From the NCBI RefSeq assembly GCF_006716085.1, contig NZ_VFON01000001.1, forward strand, positions 434,001-498,000: DNA of 64,000 bases, in the 5' to 3' direction. Positions 28,343 to 37,632 of this stretch are shown in pieces; position 1 is the stretch's first letter, and each line of letters begins with the position of its first letter. The translations under genes and the position numbers were made by a program. Source of the stretch: Leucobacter komagatae. GTDB lineage: Bacteria; Actinomycetota; Actinomycetes; Actinomycetales; Microbacteriaceae. The notes beneath the pieces are model-generated. The model was not told the DNA's origin. It searched no databases and saw only the letters and a list, made by a program, of their open reading frames with translations.

Positions 28343-29407
28343 ATGACTGATGATCGGACCTGGCCTGCAATCCTGTCGACGCTTCTCTCGGGGGAAGACC
28401 TGAGCGTTTCTCAAGCGGAGTGGGCGATGGCCCGGTTTATGCGGGGAGAGGCGACAAACGCCCAGGTCGGCGGATTTCTCGTAGCGCTCCAGTCAAAGGG
28501 CGTCACCGTTGAAGAGGTCATCGGCTTCCGCGACGCCATCCTTGAGGAGGCGTTGCCCATAAACCTCCCCATTATGTCTCTCGATATTGTGGGAACCGGG
28601 GGAGACCGGTTCGGTACGGTCAATATCTCCTCTATGGCATCGATCGTGGCCGCCGCAGCGGGAACACCCGTTGTGAAGCACGGCAACAAGGCGTCCAGCA
28701 GTCTGTCGGGCTCGTCCGACGTCTTTACGTCGCTCGGCGTGAACCTGCAGCTGGATCCTGATCAGCTCGCCCGCGCCTTTGATGAGTCGGGTATCGCCTT
28801 CGTGCACGCCGCGCGGTTCCTCCAAGGCTTCAAGCATGTCGCGGCCCCCCGCGCCGAACTTGGCATTCCGACGGTCTTCAACTTCCTCGGGCCGCTCTGT
28901 AACCCGGTGCGCCCGGAAGCTTCCGCGCTCGGCGTGGCAGACCTCGATCGCGTGCCGACGTTCGTCGGCGTGTTCCGGCTGCGCGGAGCCTCGGCGCTCG
29001 TGTTCCGCGGCGACGACGGGCTTGATGAACTCACGACGACGGGGCACTCGCGCATCTGGGAGGTGAGCCGTGGTGGTCTCACCGAGCACGACCTTGAGCC
29101 GCGCGACCTCGGTATCCCGCGTGCCGAGATGTCTTCGTTGATTGGCGGAACTCCCGCAGAAAATGCGGATGTGGTTCGCCGTATCCTCGGCGGTGAAAAG
29201 GGCCCCATCCGCGACATTGTGCTGCTCAACGCCGCCGCAGGCCTCGTTGCCTACGACATTGCGGCGAAGCCCGACTCCGTCGAGGTGCCCCTTTTGAAGC
29301 GCTTGCGCGAGAAGCTCGACCTCGCCGAGTCGGTCATCGACTCGGGCGCCGCCGAGGCCAAGCTCCAGGCCTGGGTCACGGCGACCCAGGCAGCCGCAGC
29401 AAACTAG
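28343..29407 (+). CDS. trpD: Anthranilate phosphoribosyltransferase
   Basis: 354 residues. The phosphoribosyl-binding motif GTGGDRFGTVNIS and the KHGNKASSSLSGSSD segment for pyrophosphate/Mg are present, as is the anthranilate-site Arg region (GFKHVAAPRAELGIPTVFNFLGPLCNP). It joins anthranilate to PRPP in tryptophan synthesis. It starts right after a TAGGAT box and stands alone; its stop shares a CTAG with the stop of convergent trpF. Divergent from the ctaE operon across about 150 bases. Confidence 0.96.
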   Translation: MTDDRTWPAILSTLLSGEDLSVSQAEWAMARFMRGEATNAQVGGFLVALQSKGVTVEEVIGFRDAILEEALPINLPIMSLDIVGTGGDRFGTVNISSMASIVAAAAGTPVVKHGNKASSSLSGSSDVFTSLGVNLQLDPDQLARAFDESGIAFVHAARFLQGFKHVAAPRAELGIPTVFNFLGPLCNPVRPEASALGVADLDRVPTFVGVFRLRGASALVFRGDDGLDELTTTGHSRIWEVSRGGLTEHDLEPRDLGIPRAEMSSLIGGTPAENADVVRRILGGEKGPIRDIVLLNAAAGLVAYDIAAKPDSVEVPLLKRLREKLDLAESVIDSGAAEAKLQAWVTATQAAAAN

Positions 29408-30018
29408 GCGGCTGCCCGAGCGGCGGCGATGAACTGCTCGATAAGGTCGCCGCTCTTTAGCCCGGGCGCGACCTCGACCCCGCTTGAGACGTCGACCCCG
29501 CCGGGCAGTGCTGCCCGAATCGCCGGGGCGACGTTCTCAGGGTCGAGGCCGCCCGCGAGGAGCCAGTCATCTCCGAGCTCCGCTCCGGCGATGAGCCCGA
29601 GATCCCACGCTTCGCCCGAGCCCGCTGCAGCGCCGTCGACGAGTAGTCGCTCTTCGCCGTAGTCTCCCGCCCGCAGATTGGGTGTTGTCGCGAGGCTCGC
29701 CGCCCGCCAGACGCGGGGGTGCACGGCCGCGGCGGCCGCGAACTCCTCAGCCGTGTAGCCACCGTGGAGCTGGAGCACGTCAAACCCGAGGCGGGAAGCG
29801 GTCTCTGCGGCCTCGGTCGCGCCCATCTCCCGCACCACGAGTACGGTGTCGACCGCGGGCCGCGCTGCCTTCGCCGCGGCGATCACCGCGAGCGCCTGCG
29901 CTTCGGTGGCATGGCGTGGGCTGCGATCGCTCATGACCACACCCACGGCGTCGGCGCCGGCGAGCGCTGCGGTGGTTGCGTGTTCCGGGGCGCGGAGCCC
30001 GCAGATCTTTACGTACAT
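29404..30018 (-). CDS. trpF: Phosphoribosylanthranilate isomerase
   Basis: 204 residues from ATG 30018. Start MYVKICGLRAPE carries the catalytic Cys (KICG); later blocks are VVMSDRSPRH, LQLHG, LLVDG, LLAGGLDPENV and GVDVSSGVE, all typical of TrpF. It converts N-phosphoribosylanthranilate to CdRP, the step after TrpD. The ATG at 30027 is less likely since it overlaps the TACAAT -10 box. Many actinobacteria lack TrpF and use bifunctional PriA for this step, so a stand-alone copy is worth noting. Convergent with trpD. Confidence 0.93.
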   Translation of the reverse strand: MYVKICGLRAPEHATTAALAGADAVGVVMSDRSPRHATEAQALAVIAAAKAARPAVDTVLVVREMGATEAAETASRLGFDVLQLHGGYTAEEFAAAAAVHPRVWRAASLATTPNLRAGDYGEERLLVDGAAAGSGEAWDLGLIAGAELGDDWLLAGGLDPENVAPAIRAALPGGVDVSSGVEVAPGLKSGDLIEQFIAAARAAA

Positions 30019-30025
30019 GCCCGAC

Positions 30026-30031
30026 ATTGTA
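30026..30031 (-). promoter_or_regulatory. Leaderless-type -10 box of trpF
   Basis: TACAAT on the minus strand ends 7 nt before ATG 30018; no Shine-Dalgarno. It overlaps the alternative ATG at 30027 and so rules against it. Confidence 0.55.
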
Positions 30032-30173
30032 GCTTCGTGCGCCCGCGTGTGACAGCGAATCGCAATGAGGCGTTCAGGGTACGTTCACGGGCTGGGGACA
30101 TTCCGTCCACACCGGGCGAGCACGATGGACACTGCGTCCACAGAGAGTGGGCGTGACCCACCGAAAGGCCATC

Positions 30174-30836
30174 GTGCGCTCCTTACCCGTGCTGATTTTT
30201 GACTTTGATGGCACCGTGTCGCTCGGCGACGGCCCGGTGCTCGCGTACGCCGCTGCGGTCGCGGCCGAGGCGGGAGCGGGGCCCGACTTCGTCGCTGAGG
30301 TCGAGGCGCGCCTCGGGCGCGAATACTCCGAGTGGGTCGACGACTACGACGCCGTGCGCGGCGTCGCGATCGAGCGCGGCGTCGACGACGCCGCGCTCTC
30401 CCGGGCCTACCTTGCAAGCCGCGCGGGCCTCGCCACCCCGACCGCCCCGGTCGTCGCGCCGGCGGGGCTTGCCGATTTCCTCGCTGGTGTCGGCGCGGAG
30501 CGGCGCGCCGAGCGGATCCTGCTCACGAACGCGCCGGCGATCCGCCTCCGCGAGGCACTCGGCGCGCTCGGGCTCCCGGAAGCGTTCGACAGGATCCTCA
30601 CCGACGCGGGGAAGCCTATGGGGCTTGAGGCGCTCCTCGACTCGCTCTCCCCAGACCGGCGCGTGCTGAGCGTCGGCGACGTCTGGCGCAACGACCTCGC
30701 TCCCGCGCACGCTCGGGGACAGGCGACGGCACTCGTCGGCGCGCGCCCCCAGGCCGGTGCAGAGCCCGATCTCGTCGGTGCGACCGTCACCGACGTGCTT
30801 CCAGGGATTACTCGCTGGCTTGACGACTCGGCGTGA
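30174..30836 (+). CDS. HAD family hydrolase (putative phosphatase)
   Basis: 220 residues from GTG 30174, 5 nt after GAAAGG; an upstream GTG at 30147 is possible. HAD motifs are in order: FDFDGT (nucleophile Asp and acid/base Asp), LLTNAP (motif II Thr region), a Lys in DAGKPMG (motif III) and VGDVWRNDL (motif IV acids). An alpha-helical cap lies between motifs I and II. It should remove phosphate from a small molecule; substrate unknown. It is 67 bases before phnD with no terminator visible, so it may belong to the importer operon. Confidence 0.8.
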   Translation: MRSLPVLIFDFDGTVSLGDGPVLAYAAAVAAEAGAGPDFVAEVEARLGREYSEWVDDYDAVRGVAIERGVDDAALSRAYLASRAGLATPTAPVVAPAGLADFLAGVGAERRAERILLTNAPAIRLREALGALGLPEAFDRILTDAGKPMGLEALLDSLSPDRRVLSVGDVWRNDLAPAHARGQATALVGARPQAGAEPDLVGATVTDVLPGITRWLDDSA

Positions 30837-30903
30837 TGCCCGCGCCTGCTTTTGAACTCCACCTCCACCTCCCAACCCACGCTGCCTCATGAAAGGGACA
30901 TCC

Positions 30904-31902
30904 ATGTCTAGCTCACCCTTCCGAACCAACGCGCTCCGCGCGGTAACCTTAGGCGCCGCTCTGACCGTCGCCCTGACAGGCTGCACGTCCGCAGCAGGCG
31001 GTGACGCTCCCGCTGCGGGGGAGACGAAACCCGCAGCAGACCCGTCGTCGCTCGTGCTCGCGCTCGTCCCGTCGCAGGATCAGGACGGCCTCGTCGACAC
31101 CGCGGCACCCCTCACTGACTACCTCACCGAGGAGCTCGGCATCGAGGTGACCGGCGTCGTGTCGAAGGACTACCAGGCGGCCGTCGAAGCGATGGGTGCG
31201 GGGCAAGCGCAGATCGGCTTCCTCCCCTCGCTGCAGCTCTGGCAGGCGAACGACATGTACGGTGCGGAGGTCGTGTTGCAGACGGAACGCAACGGCAACA
31301 TCACCTACCCGGCACAGTTCATGACGAACAACCCCGATAAGTACTGCGCCGACACCCCGGTCGAGCGTGACGGGAAGCTGTTCTGCAATGGCGCCGACGC
31401 GATAACCGGGCCCGCTGGCCTCGAGAGCATCGAAAAGATGAAGGGCGCGAAGGTCGCCGTGCTCGGCCCGGGGTCGCCGGCCGGATACATCTACCCGATG
31501 CTCGCTCTGCAGGAGGCGGGCTTCAACACCGACACCGACATCCAGCAGGTTCCGGTCACGGCGAACGACGCTTCCGTGCTCGCCGTCTACAACGGCGACG
31601 CCGAGGTCGGTTCCAGCTTCTGGGACGCTCGTGACATCGTCGCGAAAGACACCACCGATGTCGGCAAGAAGGTCGTCGTCTTCGCGATGACCGAGGAGAT
31701 CCCGAACGACGGGGTCGCGCTGTCGGGCGAACTCTCGCCCGAGCTGCAGCAGAAGATCACCGACGCGCTCGAGAGCTTCTCTAATACCCCGGAGGGCTCG
31801 CAGATTCTGGAGAGCATCTACTCGATCACGAAGCTCGCGCCCGCGAACCCGGAGTCGCTCGACGTTGTCGCCCGCGCAGCAGAGGCGCTCGGCCTCCAGT
31901 GA
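30904..31902 (+). CDS. phnD: PhnD-type phosphonate/phosphate-ester binding lipoprotein
   Basis: 332 residues from ATG 30904, preceded by AAAGGGA; an ATG 15 bases earlier is less well placed. Signal peptide with lipobox (LTGC). The mature part matches periplasmic PhnD-like proteins: [48 protein letters not shown] and the [10 protein letters not shown] segment near the ligand site. It would capture a phosphonate, phosphite or phosphate ester outside the cell and deliver it to PhnC/E. The stop overlaps phnC by 4 nt. Confidence 0.9.
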   Translation: MSSSPFRTNALRAVTLGAALTVALTGCTSAAGGDAPAAGETKPAADPSSLVLALVPSQDQDGLVDTAAPLTDYLTEELGIEVTGVVSKDYQAAVEAMGAGQAQIGFLPSLQLWQANDMYGAEVVLQTERNGNITYPAQFMTNNPDKYCADTPVERDGKLFCNGADAITGPAGLESIEKMKGAKVAVLGPGSPAGYIYPMLALQEAGFNTDTDIQQVPVTANDASVLAVYNGDAEVGSSFWDARDIVAKDTTDVGKKVVVFAMTEEIPNDGVALSGELSPELQQKITDALESFSNTPEGSQILESIYSITKLAPANPESLDVVARAAEALGLQ

Positions 31903-32792
31903 ACGCGCAACTGACGCCGCCGCGCGCGGCGACAGGGGTGGGAGCGGCGAACGCTCCCACCCCGTGGGGGATCGACCTCGACGGGGTCACCGTCCGGTAC
32001 CCCAACGGCACGGTCGGCCTGAAGGACGTCTCGCTGAGCATCCCGGCCGGGTCGATGGTCGCGATCGTGGGGCTCTCGGGGTCAGGCAAGTCGACGCTGA
32101 TCCGCACGATGAACGGCCTCGTTCCCGTCACCTCGGGGACGCTCCGTGTCGGCGATACCACCGTCAGCGGTGCAGGCGGAGCGGCGCTCAGGGCGCTGCG
32201 AGGCGAGATCGGAATGGTCTTTCAAGGCTTCAACCTTGCGGGGCGCGCTTCGGTGCTGCAGAACGTGCTCGTGGGCAGGCTCGCCCACACCCCGCTCTGG
32301 CGCACCCTGCTCGGGGCATACCGGGAGCGGGATAGGGAGCTCGCCTATGAGGCGCTCGACAGCGTCGGCATCCTGCAGAAGCTCTACGCGCGCGCATCTG
32401 ACCTCTCGGGCGGCCAGCAGCAGCGCGTCGCCATCGCCCGCGCGCTCACACAGCAGCCGAAGGTGGTGCTCGCCGATGAGCCCGTTGCGAGCCTCGACCC
32501 GCCCACCGCGCACGGCGTGATGGGCGACCTTCGGCGCATTAACGAAGAGCGCGGCATCACCGTGCTCGTCAACCTGCACCTGCTTGACCTCGCCCGTGAG
32601 TATGGCGTGCGGATGATCGGGATGCGCGCGGGCGAGGTCGTCTACGACGGCCCCGCAGCGAGCGCGAGCGACGGCGACTTCGAGAACATCTACGGCCGGG
32701 CGATCGGGTCAGACGGCGACTTCGAGAACATCTACGGCCGGGCGATCGGGTCAGCTGACCGGTTGGGCACCGGCGAGCGAGGCAGCCAGTGA
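31899..32792 (+). CDS. phnC: Phosphonate-type ABC transporter ATP-binding protein
   Basis: 297 residues from GTG 31899, overlapping phnD. Walker [13 protein letters not shown]-loop MVFQGFNL, signature [15 protein letters not shown] and Walker [13 protein letters not shown] are intact. It powers import through the two PhnE permeases. The C-terminal tail carries a perfect 42-base tandem duplication that repeats the residues [14 protein letters not shown]. One copy of such an ENIYGR tail is expected in PhnC; two copies are not. It overlaps the next gene by 4 nt. Confidence 0.92.
   Translation: MNAQLTPPRAATGVGAANAPTPWGIDLDGVTVRYPNGTVGLKDVSLSIPAGSMVAIVGLSGSGKSTLIRTMNGLVPVTSGTLRVGDTTVSGAGGAALRALRGEIGMVFQGFNLAGRASVLQNVLVGRLAHTPLWRTLLGAYRERDRELAYEALDSVGILQKLYARASDLSGGQQQRVAIARALTQQPKVVLADEPVASLDPPTAHGVMGDLRRINEERGITVLVNLHLLDLAREYGVRMIGMRAGEVVYDGPAASASDGDFENIYGRAIGSDGDFENIYGRAIGSADRLGTGERGSQ
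32670..32753 (+). repeat. Perfect 42-base tandem duplication in the phnC tail
   Basis: Bases 32670-32711 and 32712-32753 are identical. Being a multiple of three, the repeat keeps the frame and adds 14 residues. Perfect identity suggests a recent event. Confidence 0.95.
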
Positions 32793-33583
32793 GCGCACTC
32801 AGTCTCCCCGCGAAACCGGGCGGTACTTGGCGCGGGCCGGTGATCGCGTCCGCGATCCTCATCGCCACGATCGTCATGTGCCTTCCGGGAATCGGGATCG
32901 GGGTCGACCTCGGCGCGATCGCACGGAACTGGCAGAACGGTGCCGACAAGATCGTGAAGCTGCTGCAGCCCGACTGGGGCTTCTTCCCGCGGACGATCCC
33001 GCCGCTCATCGAAACCCTGCAGATGGCGATCATCGCGACGGCGATTGGCTCGGCGATTTCACTGCCGCTCAGCTTTCTCGCCGCGCGCAACACCGCCCCT
33101 CACGCGGTAGCTCGCGCTGTCGTGCGGGCCATCCTCAACGTCGTGCGCGCCGTGCCTGACCTGCTGTACGCCGCCATCCTCGTCGCGATGGTGGGTGTTG
33201 GCGCGCTTCCCGGCATCCTCGCGCTCGTGCTGTTCAACGTCGGAATCCTAGTGAAGCTTGTTTCCGAGGCCATCGACACGAACGCTGTCGGCCCGCTTGA
33301 GGCTGGCCGGGCCGTCGGCGCGACCCAGGCGCAGATCAACCGCACACTCGCGCTCCCGGATGCCTGGCCGGCCTTCGCGAATCAAGCGCTCTACGTCTTC
33401 GAACTCAACGTCAGAGCCTCGACGGTGCTCGGGCTCGTCGGGGCCGGCGGCCTCGGGCTGCTCATCGACGCTGTGCGAACGTTCTATCGCTACGACCAGC
33501 TGTCACTCATCATCCTGGAGATTCTCATCATCGTGATTGCGCTCGACGCCGTAAGCTCTGCGATTCGCAGGAGGCTCGTATGA
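32789..33583 (+). CDS. phnE: Phosphonate-type ABC transporter permease 1
   Basis: 264 residues with about six membrane helices and the permease EAA-like loop [32 protein letters not shown] that contacts PhnC. It is the first of two PhnE-family permeases, which likely form a heterodimeric channel. Start overlaps phnC and end overlaps the second permease, both by 4 nt, so the whole set is one operon. Confidence 0.92.
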   Translation: MSALSLPAKPGGTWRGPVIASAILIATIVMCLPGIGIGVDLGAIARNWQNGADKIVKLLQPDWGFFPRTIPPLIETLQMAIIATAIGSAISLPLSFLAARNTAPHAVARAVVRAILNVVRAVPDLLYAAILVAMVGVGALPGILALVLFNVGILVKLVSEAIDTNAVGPLEAGRAVGATQAQINRTLALPDAWPAFANQALYVFELNVRASTVLGLVGAGGLGLLIDAVRTFYRYDQLSLIILEILIIVIALDAVSSAIRRRLV

Positions 33584-34386
33584 CCTCGGCGATCCCGCCA
33601 CGGCCCCGCCGCCCGCTGCGGGCGCTCGCCTGGGCCGGGGTGACCGCGGCGGTTGTGCTCGCCTTTTGGTCGATCGAGGTGAACTGGGGGAGGCTCGCCG
33701 ACCTTCCCGCTGAGGTGGTGCGCTACCTCTGGCTCATGTTTTCCGACCCGAACTGGGAGAAGCTGCCCGAGGCGCTCTGGCAGACGTGGCGCAGCATCGA
33801 GATGGCCTGGGTGGGCACCGTGCTGTCGATCCTCGTCGCGACACCGCTCAGCCTGGTCGCGGCGCGCGGATACGGGCCCGCCTGGCTGCGGGCGCTGCTT
33901 CGCGGGCTGTTCTCGCTCATCCGCGCCGTCCCCGAGATCATCATCGCGATCGTGATCCTCTCGGTCACCGGCTTGACCCCGTTCACGGGGGCGCTTGCAC
34001 TCGCCGTTAACGGCATCGGCACGCTCGGGAAATGGGGCTACGAGGCCGTCGAGGCGGTGCCCGCCGGGCCAATCGAGGCGGCGCGGGCTGCCGGCGGTAG
34101 TACCACCGAGGTGCTCAGGTGGGGCGTCTGGCCGCAGGCGGCGCCGGCATTCTGGTCGTTCTGGCTGTACCGCTTTGAGATCAACGTGCGTTCGTCGGCG
34201 GTGCTCGGGCTCATCGGCGTCGGCGGAATCGGCGACATGCTGACCTCGTACACGCAGTACCGCGAGTGGGCGACGGTGGGGGTACTCCTCATCGTGGTCG
34301 TCGCGGCGACGGTGCTCGTTGACGCAGCCTCGGGCGCGATTCGGAGACGCATTACTGAGGGAGGGAACATCCGTGTCACACGATGA
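33580..34386 (+). CDS. phnE: Phosphonate-type ABC transporter permease 2
   Basis: 268 residues with six hydrophobic segments and the loop EAVPAGPIEAARAAGGSTTEVLRWGVWPQAAP. It resembles permease 1 in order and motifs but is clearly diverged, as in other operons with paired PhnE proteins. Its last 14 bases overlap the regulator gene that follows. Confidence 0.92.
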   Translation: MTSAIPPRPRRPLRALAWAGVTAAVVLAFWSIEVNWGRLADLPAEVVRYLWLMFSDPNWEKLPEALWQTWRSIEMAWVGTVLSILVATPLSLVAARGYGPAWLRALLRGLFSLIRAVPEIIIAIVILSVTGLTPFTGALALAVNGIGTLGKWGYEAVEAVPAGPIEAARAAGGSTTEVLRWGVWPQAAPAFWSFWLYRFEINVRSSAVLGLIGVGGIGDMLTSYTQYREWATVGVLLIVVVAATVLVDAASGAIRRRITEGGNIRVTR

Positions 34387-35323
34387 GGGATACGGTGGTT
34401 TCGCGCCGGGGTCGCACCCCAGCGCGCGCGCCGTGGCGATGAGGCACGCCGTGCTGCCGAGCGAGCGGCAGGTCATCGACTTGGTGCTCGAACACGCGGA
34501 GGCGGCGATTGAGTGGACGGCACAGGAGGTTGCCGAGCGCGCGGGCGTCGGCCGCACGACGGTCATGCGGGCCTGCCAGACACTCGGGTATCGGGGCTAC
34601 CCGCAGCTTCGCGTCGCGCTCGCGGCGGAGCTCGGGGCGTCTCAATCGCCACAGCGTGGCGGGGGAGCGGCTGGACTTGCGGCCGAAGCCGAAGCCGGAG
34701 CGAGGGCAGGAGTCCGGGCAGGGGCTGCGCCTGTTGCCGGAAGCGCGCTGAGCGAGATTAGCGCGGACGTCGCAGAGGCTGCGCTCGCCCTCGGTTCGAG
34801 CACCGGGATGCTCGACGAGCGTTCGGTGGAGCTCGCGGTGTCGGCGATCGCGGGTGCTCAGCGCGTTCTCGTTGTCGCCAACGGCCTCTCTGCCGTCGTT
34901 GCATCAGCGCTTTCGATGCGGCTGACGGCGCACGGCAGGCACGCCGAGTTCATCGCCGACTCACTCGCGCAACAGATCGCAGCGCGGCACCTCTCCGGCG
35001 GCGATGCCTGCATCGTCGTCTCAGGGTCGGGGGCGAACGATACGAGCCTGGGCGCGGCGGCCGCAGCAGCGGCAGCGGGCGCTTCTGTCATTGCAATCAC
35101 CTCGTTCAGGGCATCCGCGCTCACGGACGCGGCATCGCTCTCGCTCGTCATTGCGCCCTCGGGCGTGACTTTTCGCAGCGAACTCGAGCACGCGTCGCGG
35201 GTCTCGCTGATGCTCTTCGCAGAGGCGCTAGTGCGCGCCGTGAGCCGCGCAACGGGGGATCCGGCCCGGAGCGCCCGCGCGCAGACGCTCGAAGTCATCT
35301 CCGAACACCTCGAGGAGCAGTGA
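34373..35323 (+). CDS. MurR/RpiR family regulator (HTH + SIS)
   Basis: 316 residues from GTG 34373, 7 nt after GGGAGGG and inside the end of the second phnE. The N-terminal RpiR helix-turn-helix is VAERAGVGRTTVMRACQTLGYRGY. An Ala/Gly-rich linker (about residues 85-125) leads to a SIS domain (RVLVVANGLSAVVAS; IVVSGSGANDTS; VIAITSF), which usually binds phosphosugars. It probably controls the importer operon it ends, which suggests a sugar-phosphate-like or sugar-phosphonate ligand (inference). Confidence 0.87.
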   Translation: MSHDEGYGGFAPGSHPSARAVAMRHAVLPSERQVIDLVLEHAEAAIEWTAQEVAERAGVGRTTVMRACQTLGYRGYPQLRVALAAELGASQSPQRGGGAAGLAAEAEAGARAGVRAGAAPVAGSALSEISADVAEAALALGSSTGMLDERSVELAVSAIAGAQRVLVVANGLSAVVASALSMRLTAHGRHAEFIADSLAQQIAARHLSGGDACIVVSGSGANDTSLGAAAAAAAAGASVIAITSFRASALTDAASLSLVIAPSGVTFRSELEHASRVSLMLFAEALVRAVSRATGDPARSARAQTLEVISEHLEEQ

Positions 35324-35338
35324 GGCCCGCGGCGCCGG

Positions 35339-37339
35339 TCAGCTCGGTTCGCCTTCGTCACCCGGTTCGGTCGCTGCGCCGTGTCGACCGGCGCGGGGGT
35401 TGGGTTCCGGTGCCGGATCCGGTTGCGGCTCGCCGACGACGAGCGCGGCATCGCCCGAGGCGGTGTGGTCGGGGCGGTCCGGCCCCTTCGTCTGGATGCG
35501 GCCCGGTTCGAGCGTGCGCTGCACGTCCTCAGCCGTGACCCGCTCGATGGGGCCGGTCGTGGCGTCAACGTACCAGTCTGTGAGCGAGGGATCGCTGCTG
35601 TCGAAGCCGGCACCCGCGCCCTCGTCCGCTGGTACCTCACTCGCACCGAAGACGAAGTCATCGCCGTACTCGTCGATCCCGCGCCGAACGCCCTGAGCGA
35701 TTGCTGCCTGGGCGTACTGGCGGCGGATGATGTACGGGTCGGTCTTCAAGTCTCGGGCCCAGGAGAACATGATGCCCATCACGATGAAGGCAAACGGCAG
35801 CGCGGAGACGACCATGAGGGATTGCAGGCCCGAGAGAGCGTTGCGCCCGCCGGCAAGGAGCAGGGAGATCGCGATGAGGCTGAGTAGCAACCCCCATAGA
35901 ATTGTGACCCACTTCGACGGCTCCGGCCGGCCCGCCTGTGACATTGACGCCATCACAATTGAGGCCGAGTCAGCTGCCGTGACGAAGAACACAACGACCG
36001 CGACCATCGCGATCACCGAGGTGACCATCGCAAACGGCAGGCGTTCGAGCAGCCTGAACAGCACCTCTTCGCCCGAGCCGCCGGTCTGAAGATCCTCACC
36101 GCCAAGGGTCATCGAGATCGCGGTGCCACCGTAGATGACGAACCAGGCGATCACGATCGCCGAGGGTACGAGCACGACCGTCGTCACGAACTCGCGCAGG
36201 GTGCGGCCGCGAGAGATCTTCGCGATGAACATGCCAACGAACGGGGTCCAGGAAACCCACCATGCCCAGTAGTAGGTCGTCCAGCTCGCGAGGAACTCGG
36301 CGGTCTCGGGCCCCTGATTCGGGTTGCGGGAGAGCATCGCTGGGAGCTGCCCCAGGAACTCGACGAGCGAGGAAGGGAGGAAGTTCAGGATGTAGATCGT
36401 CGGCCCGGCGACGAGCACGAACAGGCCGAGCGCCCCGGTGAGGATCATGTTGAGATTGGAGAGCCGCCTGATGCCCTTCTTCACGCCGGACACCGCTGAC
36501 GCGATAAAGAGCGAGGTGAGGATCGCGATGGCGCCGACGAGGAAGGTGTTTCCCATCGGGCCAAGACCGGTGACCATGCGGAAGCCGCTCTCGATCTGCA
36601 ACGCCCCGATCCCGAGCGAGACGGCGGTTCCGAACAGCGTGACGATGATCGCGAAGACGTCGATGATGCGGCCCAACACACGGTGGCTGCTGCCTGGGAA
36701 CACGGGTTCGAAGAGCGCCGAGATGAGCGGGGCGCGGCCGCGGCGGTACGCGCTGTAGGCGATGGCGCCGCCGACGAGGGCGTAGAACGCCCAGGCGATC
36801 GGGCCCCAATGCAGCACCGTTTGTGCGAGCGCGGGGAGCGCTGCTTCTGGGGTTCCCGCAGCTGCGTCGATCCCGGGAGCGGGGGTGAGGAAGTAGGTGA
36901 GCGGCTCGAGCGGTCCGTAGAACAGCAGGCCGATGCCAAGCCCGGCCGCGAAGAGCATCGACACCCAGGAGGCGGTGGAGAACTCGGGCTCCTCGTCGTC
37001 CGCTCCGAGGCGGATGCCGCCTGTGCGGCCGTAGCCCACGACGAGCATAAAGAGGGCGACCGCGACCGCGAGCGCCCCGAACATCCAGCTGAAGTGTTCC
37101 GTGACCCACGCGAGCGATGCCGCTCCGACATCCGCAAGTGTGTCGGGTGCGATGAACGCCCATGCTATGACGCCGACCGTGAGTGTGAACGTCGTGCCGA
37201 GCACGACTCTGTTCGTCGGGAAGCTGAGCCCCGTCTGTTCAACGCCGATTCCGGGCAAGAGGCCCGGGTGGGGAAGGGGAGGGGGCGTCGGCTCGGTGAT
37301 CTTGCGCGTGCGTGGCCCGGGATGCTCGGAATCAGGCAT
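35339..37339 (-). CDS. BCCT family transporter (betaine/choline/carnitine type)
   Basis: 666 residues, ATG 37339 with AAAGGAGA upstream. Twelve hydrophobic helices; the BCCT signature is visible in YYWAWWVSWTPFVGMFIAKISRGRTLREF, and the Gly-rich GLGIGLLFYGPLEPL marks helix 3. Members import betaine, choline, carnitine or similar, usually with Na+, often under osmotic stress. The C-terminal 130 residues are hydrophilic, Asp/Pro-rich and close in charge pattern to regulatory tails of osmosensing BCCT proteins; exact substrate unknown. Divergent from chrA. Confidence 0.92.
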   Translation of the reverse strand: MPDSEHPGPRTRKITEPTPPPLPHPGLLPGIGVEQTGLSFPTNRVVLGTTFTLTVGVIAWAFIAPDTLADVGAASLAWVTEHFSWMFGALAVAVALFMLVVGYGRTGGIRLGADDEEPEFSTASWVSMLFAAGLGIGLLFYGPLEPLTYFLTPAPGIDAAAGTPEAALPALAQTVLHWGPIAWAFYALVGGAIAYSAYRRGRAPLISALFEPVFPGSSHRVLGRIIDVFAIIVTLFGTAVSLGIGALQIESGFRMVTGLGPMGNTFLVGAIAILTSLFIASAVSGVKKGIRRLSNLNMILTGALGLFVLVAGPTIYILNFLPSSLVEFLGQLPAMLSRNPNQGPETAEFLASWTTYYWAWWVSWTPFVGMFIAKISRGRTLREFVTTVVLVPSAIVIAWFVIYGGTAISMTLGGEDLQTGGSGEEVLFRLLERLPFAMVTSVIAMVAVVVFFVTAADSASIVMASMSQAGRPEPSKWVTILWGLLLSLIAISLLLAGGRNALSGLQSLMVVSALPFAFIVMGIMFSWARDLKTDPYIIRRQYAQAAIAQGVRRGIDEYGDDFVFGASEVPADEGAGAGFDSSDPSLTDWYVDATTGPIERVTAEDVQRTLEPGRIQTKGPDRPDHTASGDAALVVGEPQPDPAPEPNPRAGRHGAATEPGDEGEPS

Positions 37340-37435
37340 GGTGCTCGGTGTCTCCTTTACTCCGCCGTGAAGGCGGCCGTGGGGTTACGGTTCCAAGTTA
37401 CTGTCCGTTCCGGGCGCCGGATAGGGCCAAGCCGG

Positions 37436-37455
37436 ATGCGCTACACAAGTAGCAT
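37436..37455. promoter_or_regulatory. Palindromic operator-like site between BCCT and chrA genes
   Basis: ATGCGCTACACAAGTAGCAT: arms CTAC/GTAG flanked by ATGC/GCAT with a 2-base offset around an ACAA centre. It is in the 293-base divergent gap, about 97 bases before the BCCT start. No regulator gene is adjacent. The rest of the gap shows no gene. Confidence 0.35.
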
Positions 37456-37632
37456 AGGTTCTTCCTGTGCGCGATAGGTGAGGCGCGCCCGTGCCGCGTT
37501 ATGTGTCCACTCGATGAACGGGAGCCGTCGGGCAGGGGAGGCTTCGTGTCTCCGAGGGGGAGAGCGGCCCAGCGCTGGGAGCATGAGGTGAGTGATCGCC
37601 GCACGAGAGGCGGCAAGCGGAAGGGGTGGCAG

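Noticed and set aside
37501..37632. N-terminal extension of the chromate transporter
   Set aside because: The extra 44 residues are charged and unlike the family, while ATG 37633 has a good ribosome site.
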